Below are positions 12,174 to 20,587 of a stretch of DNA of 64,000 bases, piece by piece. Every line of letters starts with the position of its first letter. The stretch's first letter is position 1. This DNA comes from Azorinus chamasolen (Eukaryota; Mollusca; Bivalvia; Cardiida; Solecurtidae), in assembly GCA_963576725.1 (NCBI GenBank), contig OY755241.1, forward strand, positions 57,781,071 to 57,845,070, written 5' to 3'. The notes under the pieces are model-generated. The model had not been told where the DNA came from and made no database searches. It worked only from the letters and a program-made list of their open reading frames with translations. A program made the translations under genes and the position numbers.

Positions 12174-13653
12174 TAGCTCATCTGAGCAAAGCTCAGGGTG
12201 AGCTTTTGGGATACTTGAATGTCTGGCGTGCGTCGTGCGTCGTCCGTCGTCAACAATTTGCTTGTGAACACTCTAGTGGTCACAATTGTAGTCCAATCTT
12301 CATGAAACTTGGTCAGAATGAATGTCTTGATAAAATCTCGGACAAGTTCGACAGTGGGTCAAGTTGGGTTAAAAACAAGGTCACTAGGTCAAATAGTAGG
12401 AAAACCTTGTGAACCCTCTACAGGTCACATTTATAGCCCAATTTTCATGAAACTTGGTCAGAATGATTGTCTTGATAAAATCTCGGAGGAGTTTGAAAAA
12501 TGGGTCATGTGGGGTAAAAAACTAGGTCACTAGGTCAAACAGTAGAAAAACCTTGTGAACACTCTAGTGGTCACAATTTTAGTCCAATCTTCATGAAACT
12601 TGGTCTGAGTGAATGTCTTGATAAAATCTTGGACGAGTTTGAAAGTGGGTCAAGTGTAGTTAAAAACTAGGTCACTAGGTTAAACAGTAGAAAAATCTTG
12701 TGAACACTCTAGTGGTCACAATTTTAGTCCAAACTTCATGAAACTTGGTCAGAATGAATGTCTTGATAAAATCTTGGACGAGTTAGAAAGTGGGTGAAGT
12801 GGAGTTAAAAACTAGGTCAAACAGTAGAAAAACCTTGTGAGCACTCTAGTGGTCACAATTTTAGTCCAATCTTCATGAAACTTGGTCAGAATGAATGTCT
12901 TTATAAATTCTTGGACGAGTTTTAAAGTGCGTGAAGTGGAGTTAAAAACTAGGTCACTAGGTCAAACAGTAGAAAAACCTTTATGAACACTCTAGTGGTC
13001 ACATTTTTTGTCCAATCTTCATGAAACTTAGTCATAATGATTGTATTGATAAAATCTTGGACGAGTTTGAAAGTGGGTTATGTGGGGTTAAAAACTAGGT
13101 CACTAGGTCAAATAGTAGGAAAACCTTGTGAACACTCTAAGGTTACATTTATAGCCAAATCTTCATGAAAATTGGTCAGAATGATTGTCCTTATAAAATT
13201 TTTGACAAGTTTGAAAGTGGGTTATGTGAGGTCAAAAAGTAGGTCACTGGGTCATATCTTAGAGAAATCTAGTTTACACTCCAGTGGCCACATTTTTAGC
13301 CCAGTCTTCCTCAAAATTTCTCAGAGTGTTTGTCATGGTGATATCAAGGTTGAGTGTGATCATGGGTTGGGTGGGAATAAAAAGTAGGTCACTAGGTTAA
13401 ATCTTTGAAAAAATACTTTAGAGGGCAAATTTTAGCCCAATCTTCATTGGTCAGAATCATTGTCTTGATCAAATCAATAGACTAAATTTTTGAAACTCTT
13501 GTTCTGCAGAACCACTACTCATGATCCACTATCAACATTGTTCATATATTGCCCCTAAGGTCAATATTGACCCTAACCATGGGCTACCCAGCAAAAATCT
13601 TAAATCTATGGTAATCAGGTGAGCGATTAAGGGCCATCTTGGCCCTCTTGTTT
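12174..13653 (+). mobile_element. Element C: nested Helitron-like element with 145-bp units
   Basis: It starts TAGCTCATCTGAGC with partner GCTCAGGGTGAGC, a 5' hairpin that has the same layout as A and B but a different sequence. It ends CAGGTGAGCGATTAAGGGCC, ATCTTGGCCCTCTTGTTTT. It sits between two T residues inside B. The 3' end is close to that of A and B while the body is a different repeat, so the 3' end may be the conserved part recognised by a shared replication enzyme (inference). Confidence 0.75.
12262..13490 (+). repeat. Tandem array of 145-bp units (element C)
   Basis: The landmark ACTCTAGTGGTCACA recurs at 12270, 12415 (variant), 12561, 12706, 12843, 12989 and 13134 (variant). The spacing is 145-146 bp, with one 137-bp unit that lost CACTAGGT. 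Each unit contains TAGGTCACTAGGTCAAA, which is shared with the units of element D, and TCTTCATGAAACTTGGTCAG. Confidence 0.9.
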
Positions 13654-13739
13654 TTAGATAGAAATACAGTGTATGCTTATGTCTATAGTAACCAGGTGAG
13701 CGATTTAGGGCCATCATGGCCCTCTTGTTCATTGTCAGG

Positions 13740-13932
13740 GTCCATGCTTATAAAGCGTTTCAGTTGAGTCGGAGTCCGTTCGCAAGCTTTTTATTGGTCA
13801 GATTTGAGTTCTCAAGCTTTTGATTGGTCAGATATTTGAGCCAAAGTCTCAAATCTGAGCCAAAGTCTCAAATCTGACCAATCAAAACTTGAGAACGAGC
13901 TCAGACTCAACTAAAAGTTTTATAAGCATGGG
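13740..13932. repeat. Imperfect 190-bp inverted repeat (foldback miniature element)
   Basis: Outer arms CCATGCTTATAAA (13741-) and TTTTATAAGCATGG (to about 13932). Inner arms TTATTGGTCAGATTTGAG and CTCAAATCTGACCAATCA. The short GAGCCAAAGTCTCAAATCT is directly repeated at the centre. It abuts the 3' end of the integrase relic on the minus strand and element B on the other side, so it inserted or formed at this junction. Family unknown. Confidence 0.7.
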
Positions 13933-14815
13933 CCCAGGTTTCGAAATGTCACGCGTACAGACACCGTCTGGATCTACAAACGAAACTAGATATCTGTCAA
14001 CGGCTTTTCTTCGCTTTAAGATCTTTCCCGGTATAATATACTGATTTAATTGGACTCGTTTCTTTCCCAGCGGATGCTTGACTAGAACCCTGCTCCCTCC
14101 CTGATATATAGAACACGATCTTCTTTTCAGATGACGTGTATGTTGCCTCGTCACTCTTCGTACATCTTTCAGTCGCATTTGCTGCTTTCTGCTTAATAGT
14201 GATTGATAGCCTAACACTTCCGTGGGTTGACAATTGATAGCACATGCTATCTCGCTCAGAGACTGGACCTAGCTGAAGCCACCAATGTGCTTTCTGATTG
14301 CCACAAACTTGATTTTTGACCGGATTTTTCTGTGTCGTGTCTCTAGTTTGCCTTGAGAATGGGGATGGTAGGTGCGACCTTTGATTATTTTCCAAAAGGC
14401 ATCGCACATTACCCTCGAATACTTTCCCGTTATCAGACTGTACTATGTCAGGATAGCCATGTTCTGTAAATACATCATTCATTACAAGTGCAACATGAGA
14501 AGCACGTTTTCTTTCTAAGGGCTTCAGGAACAAAATCCTAGAGCAAACAGCTACTACTGCAAGTATGTACGTGAATGTCTGGTCATAAGATTGGACTGGT
14601 TTCGTCCGCATTCGCTTGAATATCTTTGACGCCTTAACCGATCTCAATGGGGCTTTGTTCGTAAAGTTTGCACACGCATATCCGGGACTGCTGTCTTGTC
14701 CAAGGGATTGGAGTACAGATGCCCCGTTTACACTTGCATATTTCTGTTTGAGAACGTGCGCTTTTGCCCTTACCCCTCCACCATTTGTTTTAAGTACTTT
14801 CTTGACCACCTATGA
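13882..14815 (-). pseudogene. KRBA2-like retroviral-type integrase relic
   Basis: Minus strand. The main frame starts at 14809. Residues 20-30 (KQKYASVNGA) and 47-60 resemble the region before the integrase core of KRAB-A-domain-containing-2-like proteins. The core follows: QTFTYILAVVAVCSRILFLK (77-96), and YPDIVQSDNGKVFEG (119-133) with the second catalytic Asp at residue 126. The segment that should hold the first catalytic Asp appears shortened, and the conserved Asp of the VVDxxSR block is Ala. A frameshift near residue 141 moves the homology to another frame with YHPHSQGKLE, which contains the expected Glu. That frame has one stop and then joins ILGYQ-like sequence in 14217-13882 (VLGYQSLLSR, LVKHPLGKKRVQLN). 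It is therefore a dead gene. The family often stands as single-copy, transposon-derived genes in invertebrates. Confidence 0.75.
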
Positions 14816-14861
14816 AACACCAGGCTTAATCATTAATCTGCTAATAATTGAGAAGATGGAC

Positions 14862-15185
14862 TTTAACATTTATTGCAATTCCGGTTATTGCAAAAGTGGA
14901 TGTACATGTCAACCGGAATTGTGATAAAAACACTTTTGCAATAATTCTTACATAAGCCTTCATTTCCTAAAGCTTTGGGACATACTCATTTACTATTCAA
15001 CATAGTGTGTTCCCGACGCAGACGGATAAATCAAATTTCGTCGGATGATCCAAAAACACAAATATTCTTCTAATAGTGTGAAGTTTCCCTAAGGACTTGA
15101 CAAGTTTATTGCAAGTCTGGTTATTGCAAAAGTGATTGAACATGTCAACTGGAAATGCAATAAAAACACCTTTGTAATAATAAAA
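14862..15185 (+). repeat. Two diverged copies of an 85-bp interleaved inverted-repeat unit
   Basis: Copy 1 at 14862-14950 and copy 2 at about 15099-15185. Copy 1 contains X (14876-14886), Y (14887-14898), the exact complement of X (14911-14921) and the exact complement of Y (14931-14942), in that order. Copy 2 keeps the order with mismatches. No coding seen around it. Confidence 0.65.
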
Positions 15186-15389
15186 GAATTAAGGAATAAA
15201 CAACAGCGGATTTCTATGCGCTCGACATAGTCACTACGTTACAATAATTGACCCGACAAAACCCAGACTACATACAATGCAGTAATAGTATTTATTATAC
15301 CCCCCTTTTGAAAAAATGGGGGTATATTGCTTTGCACATGTCGGTCGGTAGGTCGGTCGGTCGGTCGGTCTGTCGGTCGGTAGATCGAT

Positions 15390-16520
15390 GGTTTCCGAAC
15401 GATAACTAATAAACGACTTGGCCTAGAATCTTCAAACTTGCTGTGGTGGTTGGTCATGACAAGTAGATGACCCCTATTGTTTTTTAGGTCACTAGGTCAA
15501 ATGTCAAGGTCACCATGACCTAAAATGGTGAAATAGTTTCCGATCAATAACTGCTCAAGGGTTTGGCATGGGATCTTCAAACTTGCTGTGGTGGTTGGTC
15601 ATGACAAGTAGATGACCCCTATTGATTTTGAGGTCACTAGGTCAAAGGTCAAGGTCACCATGACCTTAAATGGTTAAATGGTTTCCGATCAATAACTGCT
15701 CAAGGGTTCAGCTTAGAATCTTCAAACTTGCTGTGGTAGTTGGTCATGACCACTGGATGACCCCTATTGATTTTGAGGTCACTAGGTCAAAGGTCAAGGT
15801 CACCATGACCTTAACTGGTAAAATGGTTTCTGATCAATAACTGCTCAAGGGTTTGGCTAAGGATCTTCAAATTTGCTTAGGTGGTTGGTCATGACAACTA
15901 GATTAGTCCTATAGATTTTTAGGTCACTAGGTCAAAGGTCAAGGTCACCATGACCTTAAAGGGTGAAATGGTTTGCGATCGATAACTGCTCAAGGGTTTG
16001 GCCTAGGATCTTCAAATTTGCTGTGGTGGTTGGTAATGACCACTAGATGACCCCTATTGCTTTTTAGGTCACTAGGTCAAAGGTCAAGGTCACCATGCTC
16101 TTAAATGGTCAAATGGTTTCCGATCAATAACTGCTCAAGGGGTTGGCTTAGGATCTTCAAACTTGCTGAGGTGGTTGGTCATGACAACTAGATGACCCCT
16201 ATTGATTTTGAGGTCACTAGGTTAAAGATCAAGGTCATCATGACCTTAACTGATGAAATGGTTTCCAATTAATAACTGCTCAATGGTTTGATTCGGGATC
16301 TTCAAACTTGCTGTGGTAGTTGGTTGTGACCACTTGATGACCCTTAAAGTTGTTGAGGTCACTAGGTCAAAGGTCAAGGTCACCATGACCTTAATATGTG
16401 AAATGTTTTCAGATCAATAAATGATCAGTGGTTTGGCTTAGGATATTCAAAGTTGCTGTGGTGATTAGTCACGACCGCTAGATGACCTCTATAGTTGAGG
16501 TCACTAGATCAAAGGTCAGG
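15390..16520 (+). repeat. Tandem array, about eight 145-bp units (element D)
   Basis: CTTCAAACTTGCTG recurs at 15430 and 15575, and the matching TTCAAA landmark continues at 145-bp steps (15720, 15865). Each unit holds ATCAATAACTGCTCAAGGG, TGGTTGGTCATGAC and AGGTCACTAGGTCAAAGGTC. It shares the AGGTCACTAGGTCAAA core with the array of element C, so the two arrays are probably related. Confidence 0.9.
15507..16391 (+). promoter_or_regulatory. Six regularly spaced AGGTCAnnnTGACCT palindromes (nuclear-receptor-type sites)
   Basis: Exact matches to the full-length estrogen-response-element pattern lie at 15507-15521, 15652-15666, 15797-15811, 15942-15956, 16232-16246 and 16377-16391. The unit between (near 16087) has one arm mutated. 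The bases just upstream add direct AGGTCA half-sites with 2-, 1- and 0-bp spacing in most units. The match is visible in the sequence. Whether any mollusc receptor (ER, ERR, RXR partners) binds here is not known. Confidence 0.5.
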
Positions 16521-16560
16521 GGGTCGGGGGGTATACATGTTTTACAAACATCTCTTGTTT

Positions 16561-17166
16561 ATAATACTACTTATGCTTTAACCCTGGCCTTCATATAAAC
16601 GCCTTTTTGTACCTTTCATGTAAGAGCCATTTGATCAGGTCCTGTACTGTTTGCTTATATCATAATACAGATTCTGATTTTACATTTTCTGCCTGAGACA
16701 AAATGTCATTTGTTTATACGCCATTATAAAAATTAATATAGGTAATATTGATAATTGTATTATTTCGTACATAACTTTATCACATAATCTGCTGTGTGAG
16801 AGTGTCGAAACAGTGCCGTAAATCGCGGAAATACACTAGTGCATTTTTATGCAAATTAGCAGTGTCACTTCGACGATAATGAATCTTAGGGACATACGGG
16901 GAACCATTGCATGGCGTCGTTTAATCGTTAACCAATCGTAGTGCTTATTTAATCGTTAGCCAATCGCTCCATGTGCGTCGTCCGTTCGTTGTATTATTAC
17001 GCTATTTTTAAACAATGGCCGAAACAGCCGCCAGCTGTAGACTTTTAATTTTCTATGGCATTTTAAGGCTTATGTGTGATAAAACGAATCTTTCAATCCT
17101 CTTCATTATAATCTATTTTCATGTGAAACATTTTGTAATGAACACTCATGTAAGATCCTCTATATA
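16561..17166. other. Intergenic stretch, nothing recognised
   Basis: About 600 bp with a small direct repeat (TTAATCGTTAACCAATCG and TTAATCGTTAGCCAATCG, 16920-16970). No gene or hairpin element recognised. Confidence 0.45.
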
Positions 17167-17365
17167 CAGTAAAACCTCTATATAACAACCACTAAAATGT
17201 GATAATTAGTTGGTATTTAGGGCAGGTGACTGCTTAAAGCAAGGTGAAATTAAAACAGAATTATAGGAGCGTTCTGCTTTACTTTCACCTTGCTTTAAGC
17301 AGTCACCTGCCTTTAACACAAACTACTTGATGTAATTTAGTGGTCGTTATAGAGATGTTTTACTG
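17167..17365. mobile_element. TG-a miniature foldback element (pogo/Tigger-like)
   Basis: Ends CAGTAAAACCTC and GAGATGTTTTACTG, flanked by TA on both sides. The stem includes GGCAGGTGACTGCTTAAAGC and AAGGTGAAA... against its inverse. The tip is damaged: the left half of the GCTCC palindrome is gone and ATTATAGGAGCG remains. Confidence 0.8.
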
Positions 17366-17694
17366 TACAACATATTCGTAAGCTGTCTATAAGTATGTTG
17401 AGTATTGCTAACCCTCTTACCATGCTTAACGCGATCTGGCTTCGCACTGTAGCTATAGCGGAACATATCATGACGGTATCTTTTCTCATAGATTGTCATA
17501 TAACCATCCATCGCTCAATCGCTGTCACTATATGACCTGTGTGGTGCCATAGTAATCGGAATTTACTACTTTATTTCACCCCTGTTGTCTAAGTGAGAAA
17601 TATTGCTTTCAGGCAGATGCCGTAATACAGATGCAATATATAAAACAGATGCCATAAAACCTCGATAACGCAAACACTCAAATACAGTTGAACT

Positions 17695-17970
17695 TCGATA
17701 TCTCGAACTCGGATAACTCGAACTTCGGGATAAGTCGAACAAAAAGTCAAATCCTTCCAAAACTAACACTACAGACTTGCTTTGATATGTATCGCTTCAG
17801 ATATTTAAAAACACATGTGGCAGCTTAATACAGGTCTAAAGTAATGCTGAAAGCTCCTATTAAGCTGTGATCTTGACAAATTGTTCAGATGAGAAACCGG
17901 ATGACTCGGACATGTTATCTCGAACTAATTTGTACGGTTCCTTGAAGTTCGACTTATCGAAGTTCAACTG
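17695..17970. mobile_element. TG-d miniature element (CAGTTGAACTTCGATA ends)
   Basis: Ends CAGTTGAACTTCGATATC and GATTATCGAAG-like CGAAGTTCAACTG, flanked by TA. These ends are of the pogo/Tigger type. The stem contains CAGGTCTAAAGTAATGCTGA and AGCTCCTATTAAGCTGTGA; the right stem arm is partly deleted here. Confidence 0.8.
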
Positions 17971-18009
17971 TATGTATCATTATCTGTATTTAAGACAAAT
18001 GGCAGCTTA

Positions 18010-18228
18010 CCCTTTCCTTGTTTAATAATATATAAGACATTATGACATCATGAATATTTATTAGGTGATTTTTATAATGGCATATGTACACAGGATGTTG
18101 TGGTATTGGTAGAAACTAGATTAGATCTAGTATAGTGTCATAAGCAAACAGAGCAGACCCTGATTAGACGGCTCCTGTAGGATCTGGGTCTTCTCTGTTT
18201 GCAAAAAACGTGAAACGTTGTTTTTATG
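18010..18228 (+). mobile_element. PB-1 miniature element (degraded)
   Basis: Starts TACCCTTTCCTTG. It carries the PB-1 internal markers ATTATGACATCATGAATATT and TAATGGCATATG, then a hairpin GCAAACAGAGCAGACCCTGA ending TTCTCTGTTTGC whose apex is shortened (GGCTCCTGTAGGATC). Confidence 0.7.
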
Positions 18229-18493
18229 AAGGTAAGATTCAGCGCTGGTTGAAGGGGACTTTATACATGACTTTTATCCTGCATGATGCAGACACATACT
18301 TTCTTCGGTAACGAGTACTTGGACAGATAGAGCGGGTCCTCATATTTTACATATGAATTATTCACAGTAAGAAGAGTCCGTTGATGACTATATTAGGCAT
18401 AAGTGTGACTGATGACAGCGTAAGTCATTTTGTCATATACAGAAGAACATCCCTAAGAGAACCATAGACTTGTTACAGTGGTGTGTCCTTTAA

Positions 18494-18715
18494 CCCGTTC
18501 TTTCATATTGACGACTTTTGACGACTATTTAAAAATTACTTTGTTAAACCATTGTGATAAATAGAGCATTTACTCCTATAGGAGCAAATGCTCTATTTAT
18601 CACAATTGTTTCATACTACAAACTTCTAAATCAAAATTCTTTTCTCTAGTTAATGCTCCTTTTCGGAAGATTTATTCAAAGAGATTGTATCTAAAATAGC
18701 CTATGATGTAATGGG
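18494..18715 (+). mobile_element. PB-2 miniature element, complete
   Basis: Lies between TTAA at 18490-18493 and TTAA at 18716-18719, with ends CCCGTTCTTTCATATTG and ATGATGTAATGGG. The central hairpin GTGATAAATAGAGCATTTAC / GCAAATGCTCTATTTATCAC has the apex CTCCTATAGGAG. TTAA duplication with C-run ends is the piggyBac signature. Confidence 0.8.
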
Positions 18716-18719
18716 TTAA

Positions 18720-18924
18720 CTCTTTGCTCAATGACTATGTATGTAAGAAATAATTACATTATGAGTATTAATTAGATTATTTTTTTGTGTAATTACTCCT
18801 TGACATTGGAACTTTTGGCCATAATATAAACTTTAGAATCATTTTAATTCATAAACAACCAGAGCAGACCCTGGTTCTACTCTGTTTGAAAATGCGTCGA
18901 AAGGCATATTTATTGAGTAAAAGT
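18720..18924 (+). mobile_element. PB-1 element abutting PB-2 and sharing its TTAA
   Basis: It begins CTCTTTGCTCAATGA directly after the TTAA that ends the previous PB-2 and stops before the TTAA at 18925. The hairpin is eroded (CAGAGCAGACCCTGGTTCTA). The shared TTAA suggests insertion into the target duplication of the neighbour. Confidence 0.65.
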
Positions 18925-18998
18925 TTAAAGCAGATGGCTGCTTAATGCAGATTGTTGCACAAAACGTGATGTCGTAGTCCCGAACATGATGTCATTAA

Positions 18999-19237
18999 CC
19001 CTTTCGGGGCCAAATTTCTAACTGTCGTCTGCAATACAAGTTTTGTTAAATCATTCAGTAAAATAAGGAAATGAGATAAATAAATGCATATTTCAAAGGA
19101 ATAAAGCAGATATATAGAAATAAAGATTGAGACAAATAGTGAAGTCCCTGATCAGACGCCGCCTTTTCAAGGCGGCGTCTGATCTGGGACTGCACTATTT
19201 GTCGCGGTGCATTTATGCGACTGCGGTGGAGAAAGGA
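18999..19237 (+). mobile_element. PB-type element with GACGCCGCC hairpin
   Basis: Between TTAA 18995-18998 and TTAA 19238-19241, ends CCCTTTCGGGGCC and GGAGAAAGGA. A strong hairpin at 19139-19196 reads AGTCCCTGATCAGACGCCGC and its inverse, tip CTTTTCAAGG instead of the usual GCTCC form. Confidence 0.65.
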
Positions 19238-19241
19238 TTAA

Positions 19242-19697
19242 AACATAGAAAGCGTTAAGGTTACCCAGCTCTTGCAAATTACTTTTTTTTGTTTTCGATG
19301 AGTTTGAGTGTTGGTTTAACGACGTTGTTACAAGAAATTACTCTGTTTATCACAATCGTTTCAAAAATGAATTTTACAGGGGCGTCAGTAGGAAGGAGTG
19401 GGCTAATAAATTATGCGATCCCATTGGTGGATCTTGACTGTAATACAAAAACGAACATGTTTGCTCTTCATTGTCGTTTTCCTCAATAAACACGTTAGAT
19501 ATGACATTGTTCTATCCAGTACTTTACTTCTATGACATTCTCCGAAATACCCACGCGATTTGAATCATGTATCAAACATTGACACATCACCGTTATAATG
19601 ATTATAATATCAGTGTCGAGGGAAAATATATCCGTGATTCCTGTCTGACACTGCTTAAGTTGAAGGAACTGGCCTAATAATGTGGAACTGGCCTAAT
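19242..19697. other. Intergenic stretch, nothing recognised
   Basis: A plus frame 19289-19489 (66 codons) has no domain. No palindrome found. GAACTGGCCTAATAATGT is directly repeated at about 19666-19700. Confidence 0.45.
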
Positions 19698-19870
19698 AAT
19701 GTAGTCAAACCCCGCTAATGCGACCACCCAAAAGAGGTATACTTATGGGTGTTATATACAGGTGGTAGCTTAATGCAGGAGATTTCTGCATTACTTTTGT
19801 CCTGCATTAAGCAACCACCTGCTTATAAAGAGTGGTCACAGTATAGGATTTGGTGGAGAAATGACGATTT
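19698..19870. mobile_element. Hybrid: TG-b left and right stem fused to half of HP-6
   Basis: GTCAAACCCCGCTAATGCGA opens a TG-b element (variant end). Its stem CAGGTGGTAGCTTAATGCAG and inverse are present, with the tip reduced to GAGATTTCTGC. Instead of the TG-b right end, the sequence changes at about 19838 into the right half of HP-6 (AGAGTGGTCACAGTATAGG, TTTGGTGGAGAAATGA). A second HP-6 right half lies at 20076-20110. Confidence 0.6.
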
Positions 19871-20261
19871 TAGTATCTTGGTACGCACCTTTATCTGTAG
19901 CTCTGAGAGCTGTTTTCAGTTTTTCATTAGCAGGTATACTTTATGCAAAAGTGTTGTTGTCAACAAAGGCAAAAGTGTTGTGTATTCTAAATGCTTCTTA
20001 AATCTTTACCATTTCCTTCATATAAATGCATTTTTCTTCCATGAAGTATTAAGCATTCGAGATGATTCTAAATAGTGGTTACAACATAGGGTTTGGTGGA
20101 GACATGACGATGTAAGTACTGTACTTTGGTACGCTCCTTTACATGTTGCTGTGGGTGATTGCTAAGTGCAGAGCGAATATATTGCAGCTAGTACTTGTCT
20201 TAATATTTTACCTTACGAATACAGTCCTGGGTGGCCATTCGTTTAGTTTAATATATAAAGT

Positions 20262-20374
20262 CTGAAAGTAAGAGATCCTTCGAAACCAAATGTAACAATG
20301 CTAAAAGAGAAAATTGCAGACACGGTTTTATTGAGTCTGTTCATGAGTAGTAATTAAAAGTGCAAGACTACTCA
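20262..20374 (+). repeat. Dispersed repeat R, copy 2
   Basis: Reads GAGATCCTTCGAAACC, AGAGAAAATTGCAGACACGG, TGAGTAGTAATTAAAAGTGC and AAGACTACTCA. The terminal stem is kept. It sits in the same orientation as the other two copies. Confidence 0.7.
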
Positions 20375-20384
20375 GGTTGGAAGG

Positions 20385-20533
20385 CATATAAGTCTTAAAA
20401 CGCAGATCGCTGCTGGATGCAGAACAAAATAAATACAGAAAGCTTTCTGCATTACTTTTGACCTGCATTAAGCTAACAACTGCCTTACATTACCCATAAT
20501 CTATTTAATAACCGCTTAAGACAGGTTAAGAAG
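20385..20533. mobile_element. Degraded TG-e-type foldback
   Basis: Stem CGCAGATCGCTGCTGGATGC against GACCTGCATTAAGCTAACAA, tip AGAAAGCTTTCT. The right end CCGCTTAAGACAGG equals that of the TG-e copy at 24353. Left end not recognisable. Confidence 0.5.
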
Positions 20534-20587
20534 TATTGCTATTAAAAATAGTTACTATCCTGTTGCTGTAAATCGATGTACACTTAT

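Larger units (their letters stand above)
11009..13729 (+). mobile_element. Element B: second 155-bp-unit Helitron-like element, interrupted by element C
   Basis: The 5' end is TAGCTCACCTGGCACT at about 11009; the 3' end is CCAGGTGAGCGATTTAGGG, the same hairpin as A, and CTCTTGTT at 13729. About seven units homologous to those of A fill 11090-12130. The element is split: its own sequence stops at about 12173 (GAAGCTGACTTGT) and resumes at about 13654 (TAGATAGAAATACAG) just before its 3' end. The gap is exactly element C. Confidence 0.75.
15295..16560 (+). mobile_element. Element D: Helitron-like element with 145-bp nuclear-receptor-motif units
   Basis: The 5' hairpin is TATACCCCCCTTTTG paired with a downstream ATGGGGGTAT. 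Then comes a (TCGG)n block at 15341-15382 and about eight 145-bp units. The 5' arm recurs inverted as GGGGGGTATAC near the 3' end, followed by the small hairpin ATGTTTTACAAACAT and CTCTTGTTT at 16560. The last nine bases equal the ends of A, B and C although the rest of the terminus differs. A minus frame over the TCGG block (15239-15457) encodes a Pro-Thr-Asp-Arg run that is a composition artefact. Confidence 0.75.

Noticed and set aside
13172..13387. Plus frames with repeated VRMxVLIKxxTS in element C
   Set aside because: Periodic translation of 145-bp units. Stops and frame changes differ between units.
15239..15457. Minus frame with Pro-Thr-Asp-Arg repeats
   Set aside because: Translation of the TCGG microsatellite at the 5' end of element D.
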